Part shown: positions 43,109-51,894 of the stretch, one piece after another
How positions within the stretch are numbered: position 1 is the stretch's first letter
Layout: every line of letters starts with the position of its first letter
Assembly (NCBI GenBank): GCA_037445025.1
Contig: JBBILI010000003.1
Span: forward strand, 1-64,000
DNA length: 64,000 nucleotides
DNA from: CAIQQQ01 sp037445025
GTDB taxonomy: Bacteria > Pseudomonadota > Alphaproteobacteria > Acetobacterales > Acetobacteraceae
Direction: 5' to 3'
The notes under the pieces: generated by a model
What the model was told of the DNA's origin: nothing
What the model saw: only the letters and a program-made list of their open reading frames with translations
Databases searched by the model: none
Program-made: the position numbers and the translations under genes

Positions 43109-45397
43109 ATGGACGAGATGCTGTTCCACGTGCCCGGCCTTGAGGGCGAGGCCGAAATCCGCGTCGATCCCTGGGGCATCTGCCATATCCGCGCGGAATC
43201 GCGCCGGGACGCGTTCTTCGTGCAGGGCTTCAACGCCGCGCGCGACCGGCTGTGGCAGATCGACATCTGGCGCAAGCGCGGGCTCGGGCGCATGGCCGCC
43301 GATTTCGGGCCGGGGTTCCTCGCCCAGGACCGCGCAGCGCGGCTGTTCCTGTATCGCGGCGACATGGATGCGGAATGGGCGGCCTATGGCACGCCGCAGG
43401 CCCGCGCCATCACCGAGGCGTTCGTGGCCGGCATCAATGCCTGGATCAGCCTGACCGAGGCCGATCCGTCGCTGCTGTCGTCGGAGTTCGCTGCCATGGA
43501 CACGAAGCCGGAGCGCTGGGAGCCGGAGGATGTGGTGCGCATCCGCAGCCATGGCCTGGTGCGCAACGTGCTCTCCGAAGTGGCCCGTGCCCGCATCGCC
43601 GCCCTGTCGGGGCTGGAGACCGATCTGGCCCGCCGCTCGATCGAGCCTCCCCACGACATCAGCATCCCCGACGGGTTCGACCCGGCCTGCGTGCCCGAGG
43701 ATGTGCTCGACGTGTTCCGCCTCGCCACCGCCGCTCCGGATTTCAGCCCCGCCCGGCTGGCGTCCACGCTCGACGAGGCCTGGCGCTGGAGCAAGGTCTC
43801 CGACCAGGGCGACGTCTATCTGCAGGGCTCCAACAACTGGACCATCAGCGGCACCCGCACCGACACCGGCCGGCCGATCCTGGCGAGCGACCCGCACCGC
43901 GCCCATGCGCTGCCCTCGCTGCGATGTCTGGTGCACCTGACCGCGCCGGGGCTTGACGTGATCGGCGCCAGCGAGCCGAGCCAGCCCGGCATCTCGATCG
44001 GCCATAACGGCCATGCCGCATTCAGCCTGACGATCTTCCCGATGGATCAGGAGGATCTCTGCGTCTACCGGCTCAACCCGGACAACACCTTGGAATATCG
44101 CTACGGCGATGGCTGGGAGGCGATGACGACGCGCACCGAGACCGTCGCCGTGCGCGGCTGCCCGGACCAGACGATGACGCTGGCGTTCACCCGTCACGGC
44201 CCGGTGGTGCACAGCGGCGACACGACAGCGTTCGCCATTCGCAGCGTGTGGACCGAACCTGGGACCTCCGCCTATTTCGCCTCGCTCGGCTACATGGACG
44301 CGACGTCGGTGGCGGCGTTCCAAAGTGCCCTCGCGCATTGGCGCAGCCCCTCGGTCAACCAGGTCTATGCCGACGTCACCGGTGACATCGCCTGGTTCGC
44401 GGCCGGTGCCAGCCCGATCCGGCCGAACTGGGACGGGCTGCTGCCGGTGCCCGGCGACGGGCGCTACGAGTGGCATGGGTTTCAGCCGTTCGAGAACCTG
44501 CCGCGCGAGATCAATCCGGCGAAAGGGTATTTCGCCACCGCCAACGAGATGAACATGCCGGAGGGCTACCCCGCGGAAGAGCGCCAGCTCGGCTTTGAAT
44601 GGGCCGAGCGTTCCCGCACCACCCGCATCCATGAGGTGCTGGACGGGCAGAACCGCCACACGCTGGCGCAGTCATTGGCGCTGCAGACCGACGATCTTTC
44701 GATTCCGGCCCGCCGGCTCGGCCGGCTGATCGCAGCCCTGCCCGGGCCTGCCGCCGCCCTGCTGCGGGACTGGGATCATCACCTCGACCGCGCCTCCGCC
44801 GCCGCAGCACTGCAGGAGGTGTGGTGGTCCAAACATCTCAAGCAGGCGCTGCTGGATCTGTGTGCGCCCGACCCCGTGACCCGGGCGCTGCTGGTGCCGG
44901 GCGATGTGGAGACGTTGCTGGCCATGCTGGAGACTGCGGACTCCCGCATCCAGGATCGCGACGCGCTGCTCTCCCGCACGCTGGATGCGGCCTGGGCGGA
45001 TTGCGCGTCGCGGATGGGCGAGGACCCCGCCGGATGGGCCTGGGGCAGACTACATCATGGCGCCTTTCCGCATCCGCTGGGCCGCGTGACCGGCCTTGCG
45101 GGCGTGGACCGACTGCCGAAAGGCGGCTCCGGTTCCACCCCGATGGCCGCGACCTACCGGCTCAGCGACTTCAAGGTGACCAGCGGCGCCTCGTTCCGCA
45201 TGGTGGTCGATGTCGGCAACTGGGATGCCAGCCGCTGCATCAACGCGCCCGGCCAGTCCGGCGATCCGCGCAGCCCGCATTATGCCGACCTCGCTCCGCT
45301 CTGGGCGGAGGGTTCCTATGTGCCGATGCTCTACAGCCGGGCGGCGGTGGAGGCGAACACGGAAACCCGCATCACCCTGACACCCTTGGCCGTATGA
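43109..45397 (+). CDS. Penicillin acylase family (Ntn-hydrolase) protein
   Basis: The 762-aa precursor starts at ATG 43109 (CAGGAG upstream). The alpha region begins IRVDPWGICHIRAESRRDAF and contains VQGFNAARDRLWQID. Self-cleavage is expected before Ser241 in YLQGSNNWTISG, which becomes the N-terminal nucleophile of the beta subunit. NEMNMP and FRMVVDVGNWD are further family motifs. Members hydrolyse amide bonds of beta-lactams, acyl-homoserine lactones or other N-acyl compounds. No signal peptide is present, whereas most relatives are periplasmic, so it is probably cytoplasmic. It converges with the small gene at 45372. Confidence 0.92.
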   Translation: MDEMLFHVPGLEGEAEIRVDPWGICHIRAESRRDAFFVQGFNAARDRLWQIDIWRKRGLGRMAADFGPGFLAQDRAARLFLYRGDMDAEWAAYGTPQARAITEAFVAGINAWISLTEADPSLLSSEFAAMDTKPERWEPEDVVRIRSHGLVRNVLSEVARARIAALSGLETDLARRSIEPPHDISIPDGFDPACVPEDVLDVFRLATAAPDFSPARLASTLDEAWRWSKVSDQGDVYLQGSNNWTISGTRTDTGRPILASDPHRAHALPSLRCLVHLTAPGLDVIGASEPSQPGISIGHNGHAAFSLTIFPMDQEDLCVYRLNPDNTLEYRYGDGWEAMTTRTETVAVRGCPDQTMTLAFTRHGPVVHSGDTTAFAIRSVWTEPGTSAYFASLGYMDATSVAAFQSALAHWRSPSVNQVYADVTGDIAWFAAGASPIRPNWDGLLPVPGDGRYEWHGFQPFENLPREINPAKGYFATANEMNMPEGYPAEERQLGFEWAERSRTTRIHEVLDGQNRHTLAQSLALQTDDLSIPARRLGRLIAALPGPAAALLRDWDHHLDRASAAAALQEVWWSKHLKQALLDLCAPDPVTRALLVPGDVETLLAMLETADSRIQDRDALLSRTLDAAWADCASRMGEDPAGWAWGRLHHGAFPHPLGRVTGLAGVDRLPKGGSGSTPMAATYRLSDFKVTSGASFRMVVDVGNWDASRCINAPGQSGDPRSPHYADLAPLWAEGSYVPMLYSRAAVEANTETRITLTPLAV

Positions 45398-45563
45398 GCA
45401 CCCACCACAGCACGAAGCTCACGCCGAAAAGCAGATAGAGTGCGCCGGCTGCCAGCGCGATGCGCCGTGCGTACGGTCGGGTCGTTGACATGCGGCTGAG
45501 CAGAAACGGCGCGATGATGGCGAGGCTGCCCAGGATCTGCATCCACCTGGTGGCCGCCTCCAT
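45372..45563 (-). CDS. Small two-helix membrane protein (63 aa)
   Basis: MEAATRWMQILGSLAIIAPF starts 4 bp after the ATP-binding gene's stop. Two hydrophobic segments (LGSLAIIAPFLL and ALAAGALYLLFGVSFVLWWV) are separated by a basic loop (RMSTTRPYARR). Its end overlaps the 3' end of the acylase gene on the other strand. I do not recognise the family. Tight spacing makes it the third gene of the exporter operon, and it may be an accessory membrane subunit. Confidence 0.65.
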   Translation of the reverse strand: MEAATRWMQILGSLAIIAPFLLSRMSTTRPYARRIALAAGALYLLFGVSFVLWWVLIRPRVSG

Positions 45564-45566
45564 GCG

Positions 45567-46337
45567 TCAGGCGCCCGGCTTGTGGCTGAGATACTGAGTC
45601 AGGACCTCCTCGGGCATGCCGTCGGCGCGGATCACGCCTTCGTCGAGCCAGATCACCCGCGTGCACCAGTCCATGATCACATTGGGCAGATGGGTCGACA
45701 GCACCAGGATCTCGGCGCCACGCACCATGTCCTCCAGCCGGGCGCGCGCCTTCTCCATGAAGTTGGCATCGCCGGCGAGGAACCATTCGTCCATCAGCAG
45801 CACCTGCGGGCGGATGGCGGTGGCCAGCGCGAAGCCCAGCCGCACCACCATACCGGAGCTGAAGATACGCACCGGCAGATCCAGAAAATCGCCCAGATCG
45901 GCAAAGCTCGCGACATCGTCGGCCAGCTTGCGGATTTGCGCGGGGTCGAGCCCATGATACAGGCCGCGCAGCATGATGTTCTCGCGCCCGGACAGCTCGA
46001 TGTTCATGCCCAGATTGGGATCGAGCAACGCATTCAGCGTGCCGCGCACCCGCACCTCGCCGCGCAACGGCTCGTAGATGCCGGCCAGTACGCGCAGCAG
46101 CGTGGTCTTGCCCGCGCCGTTGCCGCCGACCAGCCCCAGGCGATCGCCGGGCTGCAGCCGGAAATTGATGTCGCGCAGCGCCTGGACCACCACGCGCGAG
46201 CGGCCATCGTCGCCGAGCCGGCCGGTGACGGATTTCAGTACCGTCTTCTTCAGGCTTCGGGCATTGCCGTGGTACAGCGGAAAGTCGAGGTCGACATGAC
46301 TCGCCACCAGTTCGGCCCGCATCGGGGAGGCGCTCAT
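45567..46337 (-). CDS. Polysaccharide ABC exporter ATP-binding protein (Wzt/KpsT/TagH type)
   Basis: The 256-aa ATPase starts MSASPMRAELVASHVDLDFP. It has Walker A GGNGAGKTTLLRV, a degenerate signature FSSGMVVRL and Walker B VLLMDEWFLAGD, all typical of polysaccharide/teichoic-acid exporters. It lacks the extra C-terminal carbohydrate-binding domain of some Wzt proteins. It follows the permease gene by 4 bp. It would drive export of an O-antigen or capsule-like glycan across the inner membrane. Confidence 0.92.
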   Translation of the reverse strand: MSASPMRAELVASHVDLDFPLYHGNARSLKKTVLKSVTGRLGDDGRSRVVVQALRDINFRLQPGDRLGLVGGNGAGKTTLLRVLAGIYEPLRGEVRVRGTLNALLDPNLGMNIELSGRENIMLRGLYHGLDPAQIRKLADDVASFADLGDFLDLPVRIFSSGMVVRLGFALATAIRPQVLLMDEWFLAGDANFMEKARARLEDMVRGAEILVLSTHLPNVIMDWCTRVIWLDEGVIRADGMPEEVLTQYLSHKPGA

Positions 46338-46341
46338 GCCG

Positions 46342-47196
46342 CTACACCCAGAACGCAATGCGGCCGCGGGTGCGGGTGAACAGCAGCGCCGACATCAGAC
46401 ACAGTACGAGCGTGGCCACGCCGGCCGAGGCATACACGGCTAGGCTCGGCACCTCGCCCAGCAACGGCCCGCGCACCACCTCAAGAATGGTGTAGAACGG
46501 GTTGAACAGCAGCAGCCATTCATGCTGGTTCAGCTGGCTCGGGCGCCAGATGACGGCGCTGACGAAGAACGCCATCTGCATCACGCTGCCGATGATCGGC
46601 GGAATGTCGCGAAACCGCGCGCACAGGGCGCCCAGCATCAGCGACAGCGCCACGCCGGCGACCAGCCAGAGCAGAAACGCCGGGATGGCCAGCAGGGCGG
46701 TCACACCCGGCCACACCTGCAACAGCAGATCGACCACCACGATCACCACCACGTTGTGGCCCAGGATCACCACGTTGCGGACCACCACCCGCGCGCCGTA
46801 CAGCATGAACGGCATGCGGATGGAGCGGATCATGCTGTCCGCCGCGGTGAAGCTGGTGCAGCTTTCGCTCACCAGCGCCGAGAGGAAGTTCCACAGCACG
46901 ATCGACAGCGCCAGGAATGGGAGATAGGCGTGCAGATCCATGTGGAACAGGGCGGCGTAGAGAAACCCCATGGAGCCGACCATCAGTGCTGTCGACAGCG
47001 TCAGCCAGAACGGGCCCAGCACCGATCCGCGATAGCGCAGCTTGATGTCGAGCCAGCTCAGGGTCCAGCACAGGCGCCAAAGTTGGAACGCGCTGCGAAC
47101 ATCGCGCACGGCCAGTTGGGCGCGGACCCAGAACCGGGGACTGGACGTGATGTCAAGCGATGCCGTGTGCGTGGCCAGAGGGAGATGGTGATGCAT
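46342..47196 (-). CDS. Polysaccharide ABC exporter permease (Wzm/KpsM type)
   Basis: The 284-aa ABC-2 permease has six helices. The family signature region is LSWLDIKLRYRGSVLGPFWL, followed by LFHMDLHAYLPFLALSIVLW and ending with VIWRPSQL..LLLFNPFYTI. It forms an operon with the ATPase and the 63-aa membrane protein. No glycosyltransferase genes are adjacent, which is unusual for such exporters; the GT-C-like gene at 41496 is the nearest candidate partner. Confidence 0.92.
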   Translation of the reverse strand: MHHHLPLATHTASLDITSSPRFWVRAQLAVRDVRSAFQLWRLCWTLSWLDIKLRYRGSVLGPFWLTLSTALMVGSMGFLYAALFHMDLHAYLPFLALSIVLWNFLSALVSESCTSFTAADSMIRSIRMPFMLYGARVVVRNVVILGHNVVVIVVVDLLLQVWPGVTALLAIPAFLLWLVAGVALSLMLGALCARFRDIPPIIGSVMQMAFFVSAVIWRPSQLNQHEWLLLFNPFYTILEVVRGPLLGEVPSLAVYASAGVATLVLCLMSALLFTRTRGRIAFWV

Positions 47197-47302
47197 TGCT
47201 ATGCCGCCGATAGCCCATCAGCGGAACGGCCGCAATGTCTCGCAACCGGCACCTGACCCGGTTTAACGCTGTCCAGGGCCGTCGCCCCCCCCCAGGCTGG
47301 GC

Positions 47303-47788
47303 TCAGCTCCCGGCGACGTGGGACAAGCGGGTGCGGGCACCACGGGTCAGCAGAACACGCTCGCCCGGACGAAAATTCTCCTCGTTGGTCTGCACCACCG
47401 AGATCGGCTGGCTAGCGCCGTCCTCCTGGATGATGAACTCGACCGCGGTGCCCTGGTTGGCGCTGTTTTCAATGGCGTTTCCGGCGATGCCGCCGACCAC
47501 GGCACCGGCGACGGCGCCCAGGATATTGGCGCGCGGATCGCTGCGCCCGATAAAGCTTCCCGCAGTACCGCCGACGACAGCGCCGCCGAGCGCGCCAACC
47601 CCGGTGTTCTGCCCCTGCACCACCACGGGGCGCATCGACACGATGGTGCCGTAGCTGACCTGCGCCGTCCTGCCGATGTCACCGGCGCGATAGGTGGTGT
47701 TGGTGTTGGTGGGCGCACAGGCCGCAACAGGTGCCAGCGACAGCAGAACGGCCGCGAGGCGAGCCAACCGGTGGCGAAAGGGATTCAT
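47303..47788 (-). CDS. Glycine-zipper outer-membrane lipoprotein (SlyB/Pcp-like)
   Basis: The 161-aa lipoprotein has signal MNPFRHRLARLAAVLLSLAP ending in lipobox VAAC. The start at 47788 has GGAG eight bases upstream. The mature part has YGTIVSMRPV and a glycine-zipper (GALGGAVVGGTAGSFIG, then GAVAGAVVGGIAGNAIE), followed by a small beta domain (EFIIQEDGASQPISVVQ). This is the 17-kDa antigen/SlyB family, which helps outer-membrane integrity. It diverges from the lytic transglycosylase with 283 bp between starts. Confidence 0.9.
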   Translation of the reverse strand: MNPFRHRLARLAAVLLSLAPVAACAPTNTNTTYRAGDIGRTAQVSYGTIVSMRPVVVQGQNTGVGALGGAVVGGTAGSFIGRSDPRANILGAVAGAVVGGIAGNAIENSANQGTAVEFIIQEDGASQPISVVQTNEENFRPGERVLLTRGARTRLSHVAGS

Positions 47789-48071
47789 GCAGGCGCACTC
47801 CAGGTTCATCAGATCATTTGTTATAACGCGCAGCCGCAACGTGTTGCATGAACTCCGCGTCAACGCGCGCATCGGGCATCTGGCCGCAGGTTCGCCTTGC
47901 TCTCAACACAGTGCGTGTATAGAGAGTTAGGGGCAGTTGCTGCGTCGGATGATGAACATCGTTCTGCACATCTGCCTGTGTCTGTCGCGTGCCGCGGCCA
48001 TGCCGCGTCCGTGATGCTGTGTTCGGGCCGCCCCCCCGGCGTCCGCCTCTTGCCAGAAGGCTTCGCTGGTC

Positions 48072-49193
48072 ATGCACCTGGGACTCCGCCTGCCTCAGGC
48101 CCGCGCATCCCTGCCGGTCCCTGCCCGCACATTGTTCTGCCTGGCGCTGCTCGCGGGCCTCGCCGCCTGTTCCGCCCCGCGGCCGCCGCAGAGCCCGCAG
48201 GTGGAGGCCGCTGAATACAAGTCGCATGCGCGCGGCAACTACATCCCGCCCGGCCCGCCCAGCGACCCGTGGGGCCCTTACATCATCGAGGCCGCCACCA
48301 CCTACGACGTGCCGGAGCGCTGGATCCGCGAAGTGATCCGCGCCGAATCCAGCGGCAAGGTGTTCGACACCTCGGCCCCCGGCGCCATGGGGCTGATGCA
48401 GGTGATGCCGCAGACCTATGACGAGCTGCGCGGCCGCTACGGCCTCAACGACGATCCGTACGAGCCGCATGACAACATCATGGCCGGCACCGCCTATCTG
48501 CGGGAGATGTATGATCTCTATGGCAACCCCGGCTTCCTGGCAGCCTACAATGCCGGGCCGGCGCGGCTCGACGACTATCTGCTGCACCACAAGGGCCTGC
48601 CCGACGAGACCCGCAACTACGTCGCCAAGATCGCGCCGCGCATTCAGGGTGTGCAGCCCAACCGCATCTCGCCGGCCAGCCAGCTGGCGATCAACCAGAT
48701 CCCGATGAACATCCCACGCGGGCCGCGCTATCCCGTGCGCACGCAGGCGCCGGTGGCTCTCGCCGAGACGCGTCGCACCGGGGCAGCCCGCGGCCAGGTG
48801 CAGATGGCCCAGCTGTCCGACCCGCATACCTCGCCGCCGCCGCAGAACCTGACGATGCCGCTGCCGCCGGCAGCGCCCGCGCATGGCGGGTTCAGCCTGA
48901 TCCCGCGGGCGATGGCGGACACCATGCCGCATCAGGCCGGCGGTGCCGCCACCTGGGCAATCCAGGTCGGCGCCTACGCCAACGAAGGCATGGCGCGTTC
49001 GGCCGCCGAGCAGGCGCGCGCCCGGGCGCAGGTGCCGGGTCAGCCGCTGGTGGGCACGCGCAAGCAGGGGAATGCCACGCTGTATCGGGCGCGCCTCGTG
49101 GGCCTCTCGCGGGACAGTGCGGTGCAGGCGTGTGAGAAACTCACGAAGTCGCACACCAGTTGCATTGTGCTTTCGCCGGATGCGCAGTCTTAA
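48072..49193 (+). CDS. Lytic transglycosylase lipoprotein with C-terminal SPOR domain
   Basis: The 373-aa protein has a signal sequence ending in lipobox LAAC. The SLT domain (about 70-190) has catalytic Glu in IRAESSGKVFD, GAMGLMQVMPQTY and FLAAYNAGPARLDDY. After a Pro-rich linker comes a SPOR domain (about 295-370: WAIQVGAYANEGMARSAAEQ, LYRARLVGL). It cleaves peptidoglycan glycan strands in the periplasm; SPOR would target it to denuded septal glycan. Its stop is 7 bp from the two-hairpin repeat copy E. Confidence 0.92.
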   Translation: MHLGLRLPQARASLPVPARTLFCLALLAGLAACSAPRPPQSPQVEAAEYKSHARGNYIPPGPPSDPWGPYIIEAATTYDVPERWIREVIRAESSGKVFDTSAPGAMGLMQVMPQTYDELRGRYGLNDDPYEPHDNIMAGTAYLREMYDLYGNPGFLAAYNAGPARLDDYLLHHKGLPDETRNYVAKIAPRIQGVQPNRISPASQLAINQIPMNIPRGPRYPVRTQAPVALAETRRTGAARGQVQMAQLSDPHTSPPPQNLTMPLPPAAPAHGGFSLIPRAMADTMPHQAGGAATWAIQVGAYANEGMARSAAEQARARAQVPGQPLVGTRKQGNATLYRARLVGLSRDSAVQACEKLTKSHTSCIVLSPDAQS

Positions 49194-49200
49194 GGAAGCA

Positions 49201-49315
49201 CTTCTTTTCTGAAAAAAAGAAGCAAAACACTTTTTATCCCTGGGGTACTCACTCTCCGGAAGGTGCGCACCCCAGCGATAGAAAGTTTTTTGGTTCTTGT
49301 TTTCAAAAAAGAACC
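49201..49315 (+). repeat. Two-hairpin repeat, copy E (between convergent genes)
   Basis: Hairpin 2 is CTTCTTTTCT/AAAAAAGAAG (49201-49222). The middle stem pairs 49223-49246 with 49269-49292 (24 bp, two mismatches, one wobble), ending in CTGGGGT/ACCCCAG. Hairpin 1 is GGTTCTTg..AAGAACC (49292-49315). The apex on the minus strand reads TTCCGGAGAG. The LLM gene's stop codon is within hairpin 1. Confidence 0.9.
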
Positions 49316-50289
49316 GCTAACCTTGGCCTGACTTCCGTCTGTAACAAGGTAAGTGACCGCCGCACCGCGTCCGTAGCAAGTCCCGGACTCGCCGGCATCA
49401 CATCGAGCCGATCCAGCCCAAGCTGTTCGGCATAGGTGTTGAGCGCCTCCGCCACACGCTCTGGTGTTCCCGCGATGAAGCTGACCTGACGGCGCATCTC
49501 CTCCAGCGTGTCGGCGGTAGGCGGCAGCTCACCCGCGTCGGTGGCTTCCTTGTGGTAGGATTTCCCCGCCATCTGGTTGAAATACAGCCGCACCGCGTCT
49601 TCGCTGAGGCGGTCGGCCTCAGCCTGCGTCTCCGCCACGAAGGCGATGCGCGCACCGCGCACCAGGCCGGTGCCGCCGGCGTCGCGATAGGCCTGGGTCA
49701 GTCTGGCCTGCCGCGGGCCGATCTCCGCCTGGCCGACCACGAAGTTGAGGCCGTTCGCGGCGGCGAAGCGGATGGTCTCGTCGTCACGGCAGGCGACCCA
49801 GAGCCGGTCAGCCAGATCCGGCGCGGGTTCGGGGCTCAGCCGGGGCAGGCCGGTGGAGGTGTCGCGGCGCAGCAGGCGCAGGATGTCGGTGAGCAGGGAC
49901 CGGAAATCGGCGGATTTCTCCGCGCGGGGTTTTGATCCCGGCACGGCGGCGCCGAGGCCCACGCCGAACTCGGTGCGCCCCTGGGCCAGCAGGTCGAGCA
50001 GGCTCATCTCCTCGGCGGCGCGCTGGGCGGTGGTGGTGGGCAGCACCTTCACGCCGGTGCCCACGCGGATGCGGCGGGTGCGGGCGGCGACAAAGGCGAG
50101 GAACACCTCGGGCGCGGGGATGCGGCCGTAATAGGCGGCGTCGCGGATGGTGTGGTGCTCGCCGATCCAGACCGAGGTGAAGCCCAGCTCGTCGGCAAGG
50201 CTGATCTCGGCCAGGGCGTTGTCCACCGCCTCGCGGTCAGACATGCCAGGTGCCGCCCACATCTGGTTGAACAGGCCGAGCTCCTGCAT
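49303..50289 (-). CDS. LLM class flavin-dependent oxidoreductase (bacterial luciferase-like)
   Basis: The 328-aa TIM-barrel flavoprotein starts MQELGLFNQMWAAPGMSDRE. It has SVWIGEHHTIRDAAYYGRIP, RIRVGTGVKVLP, GRTEFGVGLG and a C-terminal EQLGLDRLDVMPA. It would use reduced FMN and oxygen to oxidise the compound imported by the linked transporter. Its start overlaps the permease stop by TGATG. The last residues (AVLF) and stop lie in repeat copy E, so the C-terminus may be altered. Confidence 0.9.
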   Translation of the reverse strand: MQELGLFNQMWAAPGMSDREAVDNALAEISLADELGFTSVWIGEHHTIRDAAYYGRIPAPEVFLAFVAARTRRIRVGTGVKVLPTTTAQRAAEEMSLLDLLAQGRTEFGVGLGAAVPGSKPRAEKSADFRSLLTDILRLLRRDTSTGLPRLSPEPAPDLADRLWVACRDDETIRFAAANGLNFVVGQAEIGPRQARLTQAYRDAGGTGLVRGARIAFVAETQAEADRLSEDAVRLYFNQMAGKSYHKEATDAGELPPTADTLEEMRRQVSFIAGTPERVAEALNTYAEQLGLDRLDVMPASPGLATDAVRRSLTLLQTEVRPRLAVLF

Positions 50290-51053
50290 CACGCCGCCTG
50301 GTGCTGGTGGGCGAGCCAGGGCGTGGTGACGCGTTCGAGCCCCACGACGAGGCCGACCATGACCATGCTGAGCAGGGTGCCGACGAGCACGGCGGCCCAT
50401 ACCTCCTCGGTGCGGAACTGCGAGCCGGCGAAGACGATGAGGTAGCCGAGCCCCTGGTCGGCGGCCACCCATTCGCTGACGATGGCGGAGACGAAGCAGG
50501 CGCAGGCCGAGAGCTTGAGGGCCGAGAACACATACGGCATGGCGGCGGGCAGTCGGACCATCCAAAGCGTCTGCCAGCGCGTGGCGGAGAGGGAGTGGAG
50601 CAGCTCGCCCATGTCGGAATCAGCGCTGCGCAGGCCGCGCATGGCGTTGACCAGCATGGGGAAGAACACCAGGAAGATCGTCACCAGGATCTTGGGCGCC
50701 ATGCCGTTGCCGAGCCAGATGATGAGGGCCGGGGCGACGGCGACGATCGGCACCGCCTTGGCGGCCATGGCGAGCGGCAGGACGGTGCGGCGGCTGAGCT
50801 GGGAATGGACGAAGACCACGGCCAGCGCCAGGCCGATGACGTTGCCGAGCACCATGCCGGTCACGGCCTCGATGCTGGTGACGAGGGCGTTGCTGGCGAG
50901 CTCCGGTCCATTGGTGGCGAAGGCAGCGATGGTGCCGACGGGGGTGGGCAGCACGAGTTGGTTCACCCAGCCGGACTGGGTGGCGAGCTGCCAGAGCGCG
51001 ATGACGATGGCGAAGACCAGGGTGGGGGCGGCGATGGCGAGGGTGCGGTTCAT
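50289..51053 (-). CDS. ABC transporter permease (SsuC/TauC/ThiX type), second copy
   Basis: The 254-aa permease starts MNRTLAIAAPTLVFAIVIAL. The BPD-type motif is LHSLSATRWQTLWMVRLPAA, with SAIVSEWVAADQGLGYLIVF in the next helices. It overlaps the preceding permease by TGATG. Two different permease genes in one operon suggest a heterodimeric channel. Confidence 0.9.
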   Translation of the reverse strand: MNRTLAIAAPTLVFAIVIALWQLATQSGWVNQLVLPTPVGTIAAFATNGPELASNALVTSIEAVTGMVLGNVIGLALAVVFVHSQLSRRTVLPLAMAAKAVPIVAVAPALIIWLGNGMAPKILVTIFLVFFPMLVNAMRGLRSADSDMGELLHSLSATRWQTLWMVRLPAAMPYVFSALKLSACACFVSAIVSEWVAADQGLGYLIVFAGSQFRTEEVWAAVLVGTLLSMVMVGLVVGLERVTTPWLAHQHQAA

Positions 51054-51892
51054 CACAGATCCCCCGTCCCTTCGTGGCGCCAAGGGGTGGCGAATTTTTC
51101 CGCCGTGGAGACGGCGGCGACCAGCAGGAGGGTCAGCGTCGCGGCCACGGTGATGGCGGCCCACATTGCGGGAATGCGGAAATAGTTGGCGGAGATGACG
51201 ATAAGATAGCCAAGGCCGGAATTGGCGCCGATCCATTCGCCGACGATGGCGCCGATGAAGGCGACCGAGGCGCCCACCTTCAGGGCCGCGAACAGATAGG
51301 GCAGGCACGCCGGCAGTTCGACGATGCGCAGGCGCTGCCACCGGCTCGCGTTCAGCGAGTATAGCAGCTCCTGGTATTCGACGTCGGCTGAGCGGAGACC
51401 GCGCAACATGTTGAGCAAAGTCGGAAAATAGACGCTGATCGCCACGACGACAATGATCGGCAGCATGCCGCGTCCCAGCAGGATGACCAGCAGCGGGGTG
51501 ATGGCCACAATCGGCACCGCGCGGCTGGCCAGTGCCAACGGATAGAAACACAGCCGCACCGCGCGCGAGGCCGCAAACAGCAGTGAGGCCGCGATGGCGA
51601 TGGCGTTGCCCAGCAAAAATCCGCCAACGGCTTCCTGGATCGTCACCAGTCCGTGGCGGGTCAGCGCCTCTGACGTTGTGACCATGGCGCCGAGCAGGGC
51701 CTGCGGCGCGGGCAGGATGTAGCGGGGGATGACGCCGATATCGCTCAGCCACTCCCACACGCCGAGCCCGGCCACCACCAGAATGGCGAGCGGCGCCGAA
51801 GCCATCAGAGCGCCCCGCACCGCAGGCCTGGCCCGCTCCGACCAGCGCGGAAGGGCGGCATCGGCCAGCAATGCGGTGCCGGCGGCGTCCAT
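51053..51892 (-). CDS. ABC transporter permease (SsuC/TauC/ThiX type), first copy
   Basis: The 279-aa permease starts MDAAGTALLADAALPRWSER at ATG 51892, 3 bp after the binding-protein stop. Its motif is LYSLNASRWQRLRIVELPAC, followed by GAIVGEWIGANSGLGYLIVI. It is a paralogue of its neighbour, with a longer cytoplasmic N-terminus. Confidence 0.9.
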   Translation of the reverse strand: MDAAGTALLADAALPRWSERARPAVRGALMASAPLAILVVAGLGVWEWLSDIGVIPRYILPAPQALLGAMVTTSEALTRHGLVTIQEAVGGFLLGNAIAIAASLLFAASRAVRLCFYPLALASRAVPIVAITPLLVILLGRGMLPIIVVVAISVYFPTLLNMLRGLRSADVEYQELLYSLNASRWQRLRIVELPACLPYLFAALKVGASVAFIGAIVGEWIGANSGLGYLIVISANYFRIPAMWAAITVAATLTLLLVAAVSTAEKFATPWRHEGTGDL

Positions 51893-51894
51893 GC

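Noticed and set aside
45865..45975. Possible tRNA-like or small RNA signals in GC-rich spacers
   Set aside because: No cloverleaf with conserved TTC arms could be drawn here or in other gaps. No RNA gene is supported in the window.
6760..49315. Two-hairpin repeat as the ends of a transposon
   Set aside because: No transposase lies between copies, the copies have different spacing and content, and no target-site duplications are visible.
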